Origin: RGIG4074 sp964615285
Lineage (GTDB): Bacteria > Bacillota > Clostridia > Christensenellales > Borkfalkiaceae
Length of the DNA stretch: 6,519 nucleotides
Reading direction: 5' to 3'
Assembly: GCA_964615285.1 (NCBI GenBank)
Contig: CAZTND010000062.1
Location: forward strand, 1 to 6,519
The notes under the pieces were generated by a model. It worked only from the letters and a program-made list of their open reading frames with translations, made no database searches and had not been told where the DNA came from. Shown piece by piece: positions 6,241-6,519 of this stretch. The position numbers were made by a program, and so were the translations under genes. Within the stretch, counting starts at the first letter, position 1. The number at the start of each line of letters is the position of its first letter.

Positions 6241-6270
6241 ATTATACCGCAAATGACTGCCGGATGTCAA
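6241..6270 (-). promoter_or_regulatory. Consensus sigma-A promoter of the acyltransferase gene
   Basis: On the minus strand a perfect -35 TTGACA (plus 6265-6270) and perfect -10 TATAAT (plus 6241-6246) are separated by 18 bp. The predicted transcript start is near 6234, giving a leader of about 30 nt to the ATG at 6203. The last two bases of the -10 are the AT of the in-frame ATG at 6242, so that codon would not be in the mRNA. Confidence 0.85.
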
Positions 6271-6320
6271 TATTCCAATCGCTGTGCGCCGATAAAATTT
6301 ATTTTCCGCTTTTGTTTTTA

Positions 6321-6349
6321 TTGACAAGCAAGAAGAATTATTGTATAAT
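6321..6349 (+). promoter_or_regulatory. Consensus sigma-A promoter of the tRNA-Gly gene
   Basis: Perfect TTGACA (6321-6326) and perfect TATAAT (6344-6349) with the ideal 17-bp spacer. Transcription should begin near 6356, only a few bases before the mature tRNA end at 6362. A T-rich stretch upstream (6301-6320) could act as an UP element. Confidence 0.93.
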
Positions 6350-6361
6350 GAATAATGTTCT

Positions 6362-6436
6362 GCAGGTGTCGCCTAGCGGTATGGCGTCAGCTTCCCAAGC
6401 TGATTCCGGCGGGTTCGACTCCCGTCACCTGCTCCA
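6362..6436 (+). tRNA. tRNA-Gly (anticodon CCC)
   Basis: A complete cloverleaf of 75 nt including the encoded CCA. The acceptor stem is a perfect 7 bp (6362-6368 with 6426-6432), with discriminator T6433 and CCA at 6434-6436. The D arm has a 3-bp stem (6371-6373 with 6383-6385) and a GG pair in its loop. The anticodon stem is 6387-6391 with 6399-6403, and its loop TTCCCAA gives anticodon CCC at 6394-6396, reading GGG glycine codons. The T stem is 6409-6413 with 6421-6425, with loop TTCGACT. It is a single-gene unit with its own promoter and terminator, transcribed away from the acyltransferase gene. Confidence 0.97.
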
Positions 6437-6459
6437 TGTCGCCACACGGCAAAATTTGC

Positions 6460-6488
6460 AAAATCCGGCAGAAGACTGCCGGATTTTT
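6460..6488 (+). terminator. Intrinsic terminator of the tRNA-Gly gene
   Basis: A stem of up to 12 bp (6460-6471 with 6476-6487; G/C core CCGGCAG/CTGCCGG) closes an AAGA loop and runs into TTTTT (6484-6488). It starts 24 nt after the tRNA CCA. The A-run on the left side means it could also stop transcripts coming from the right on the minus strand. Confidence 0.9.
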
Positions 6489-6519
6489 ACTTGCTTGCGG
6501 CAAAACGGACGCCTTTTTT
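6489..6519. other. Unassigned window end
   Basis: Thirty-one bases ending in a T-run (6514-6519). No gene, stable hairpin or promoter can be supported before the window ends. Confidence 0.3.

Noticed and set aside
6362..6519. tRNA-Gly as an integration (att) site for a mobile element containing the acyltransferase gene
   Set aside because: The tRNA 3' end faces away from the acyltransferase gene, no duplicate of the tRNA 3' end is visible in the window, and there is no integrase.
1..6519. CRISPR arrays, insertion sequences, phage, toxin-antitoxin or defence genes
   Set aside because: No repeat-spacer pattern, transposase, recombinase or paired small genes were found on either strand.

Overview
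The window reads as chromosomal DNA of a Bacillota (Firmicutes) bacterium, probably a high-GC gut-type Clostridia relative. The reasons are the lon-engB (ysxC) gene order known from Bacillus and relatives, near-perfect sigma-A/sigma-70 promoters, purine-rich Shine-Dalgarno sites, and a strong G/C bias in coding DNA set against A/T-rich intergenic DNA. The genus cannot be read from the sequence. All protein genes lie on the minus strand; only the tRNA gene is on plus.

Layout from right to left, in the direction of protein-gene transcription. (i) 6321-6488: a free-standing plus-strand tRNA-Gly(CCC) unit with a consensus promoter, an encoded CCA end and an intrinsic terminator. (ii) 5154-6270: a more A/T-rich gene for an integral-membrane acyltransferase-3 family protein, read divergently from the tRNA from its own consensus promoter. 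(iii) 5013-5153: an A/T-rich intergenic region with the promoter of the next operon, framed by an 11-bp inverted repeat. (iv) 252-4988: a tightly packed four-gene operon: lon (ATP-dependent protease), engB (ribosome-assembly GTPase), a divergent member of the bacterial sugar-transferase (phosphoglycosyl transferase) family whose catalytic Asp-Glu has become Glu-Lys, and a cation diffusion facilitator (CDF) metal exporter. The junctions are 0 nt, a 4-nt ATGA overlap and 10 nt, which suggests translational coupling. (v) 206-244: a strong intrinsic terminator closing the operon. (vi) 1-25: the probable first eight codons of another minus-strand gene with a well-placed Shine-Dalgarno, cut by the window edge.

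Functionally the operon joins two housekeeping proteins (protein quality control and 50S assembly) with two membrane proteins. The upstream acyltransferase probably decorates a surface or secreted glycan and may have been acquired separately. I see no CRISPR array, insertion sequence, phage gene, toxin-antitoxin pair or obvious defence system. The best candidate for something undescribed is the sugar-transferase-like protein at 1192-2064, which keeps the fold signature of the family but has lost its catalytic dyad and the GPRP motif, and carries a short SHOCT-like C-terminal segment.
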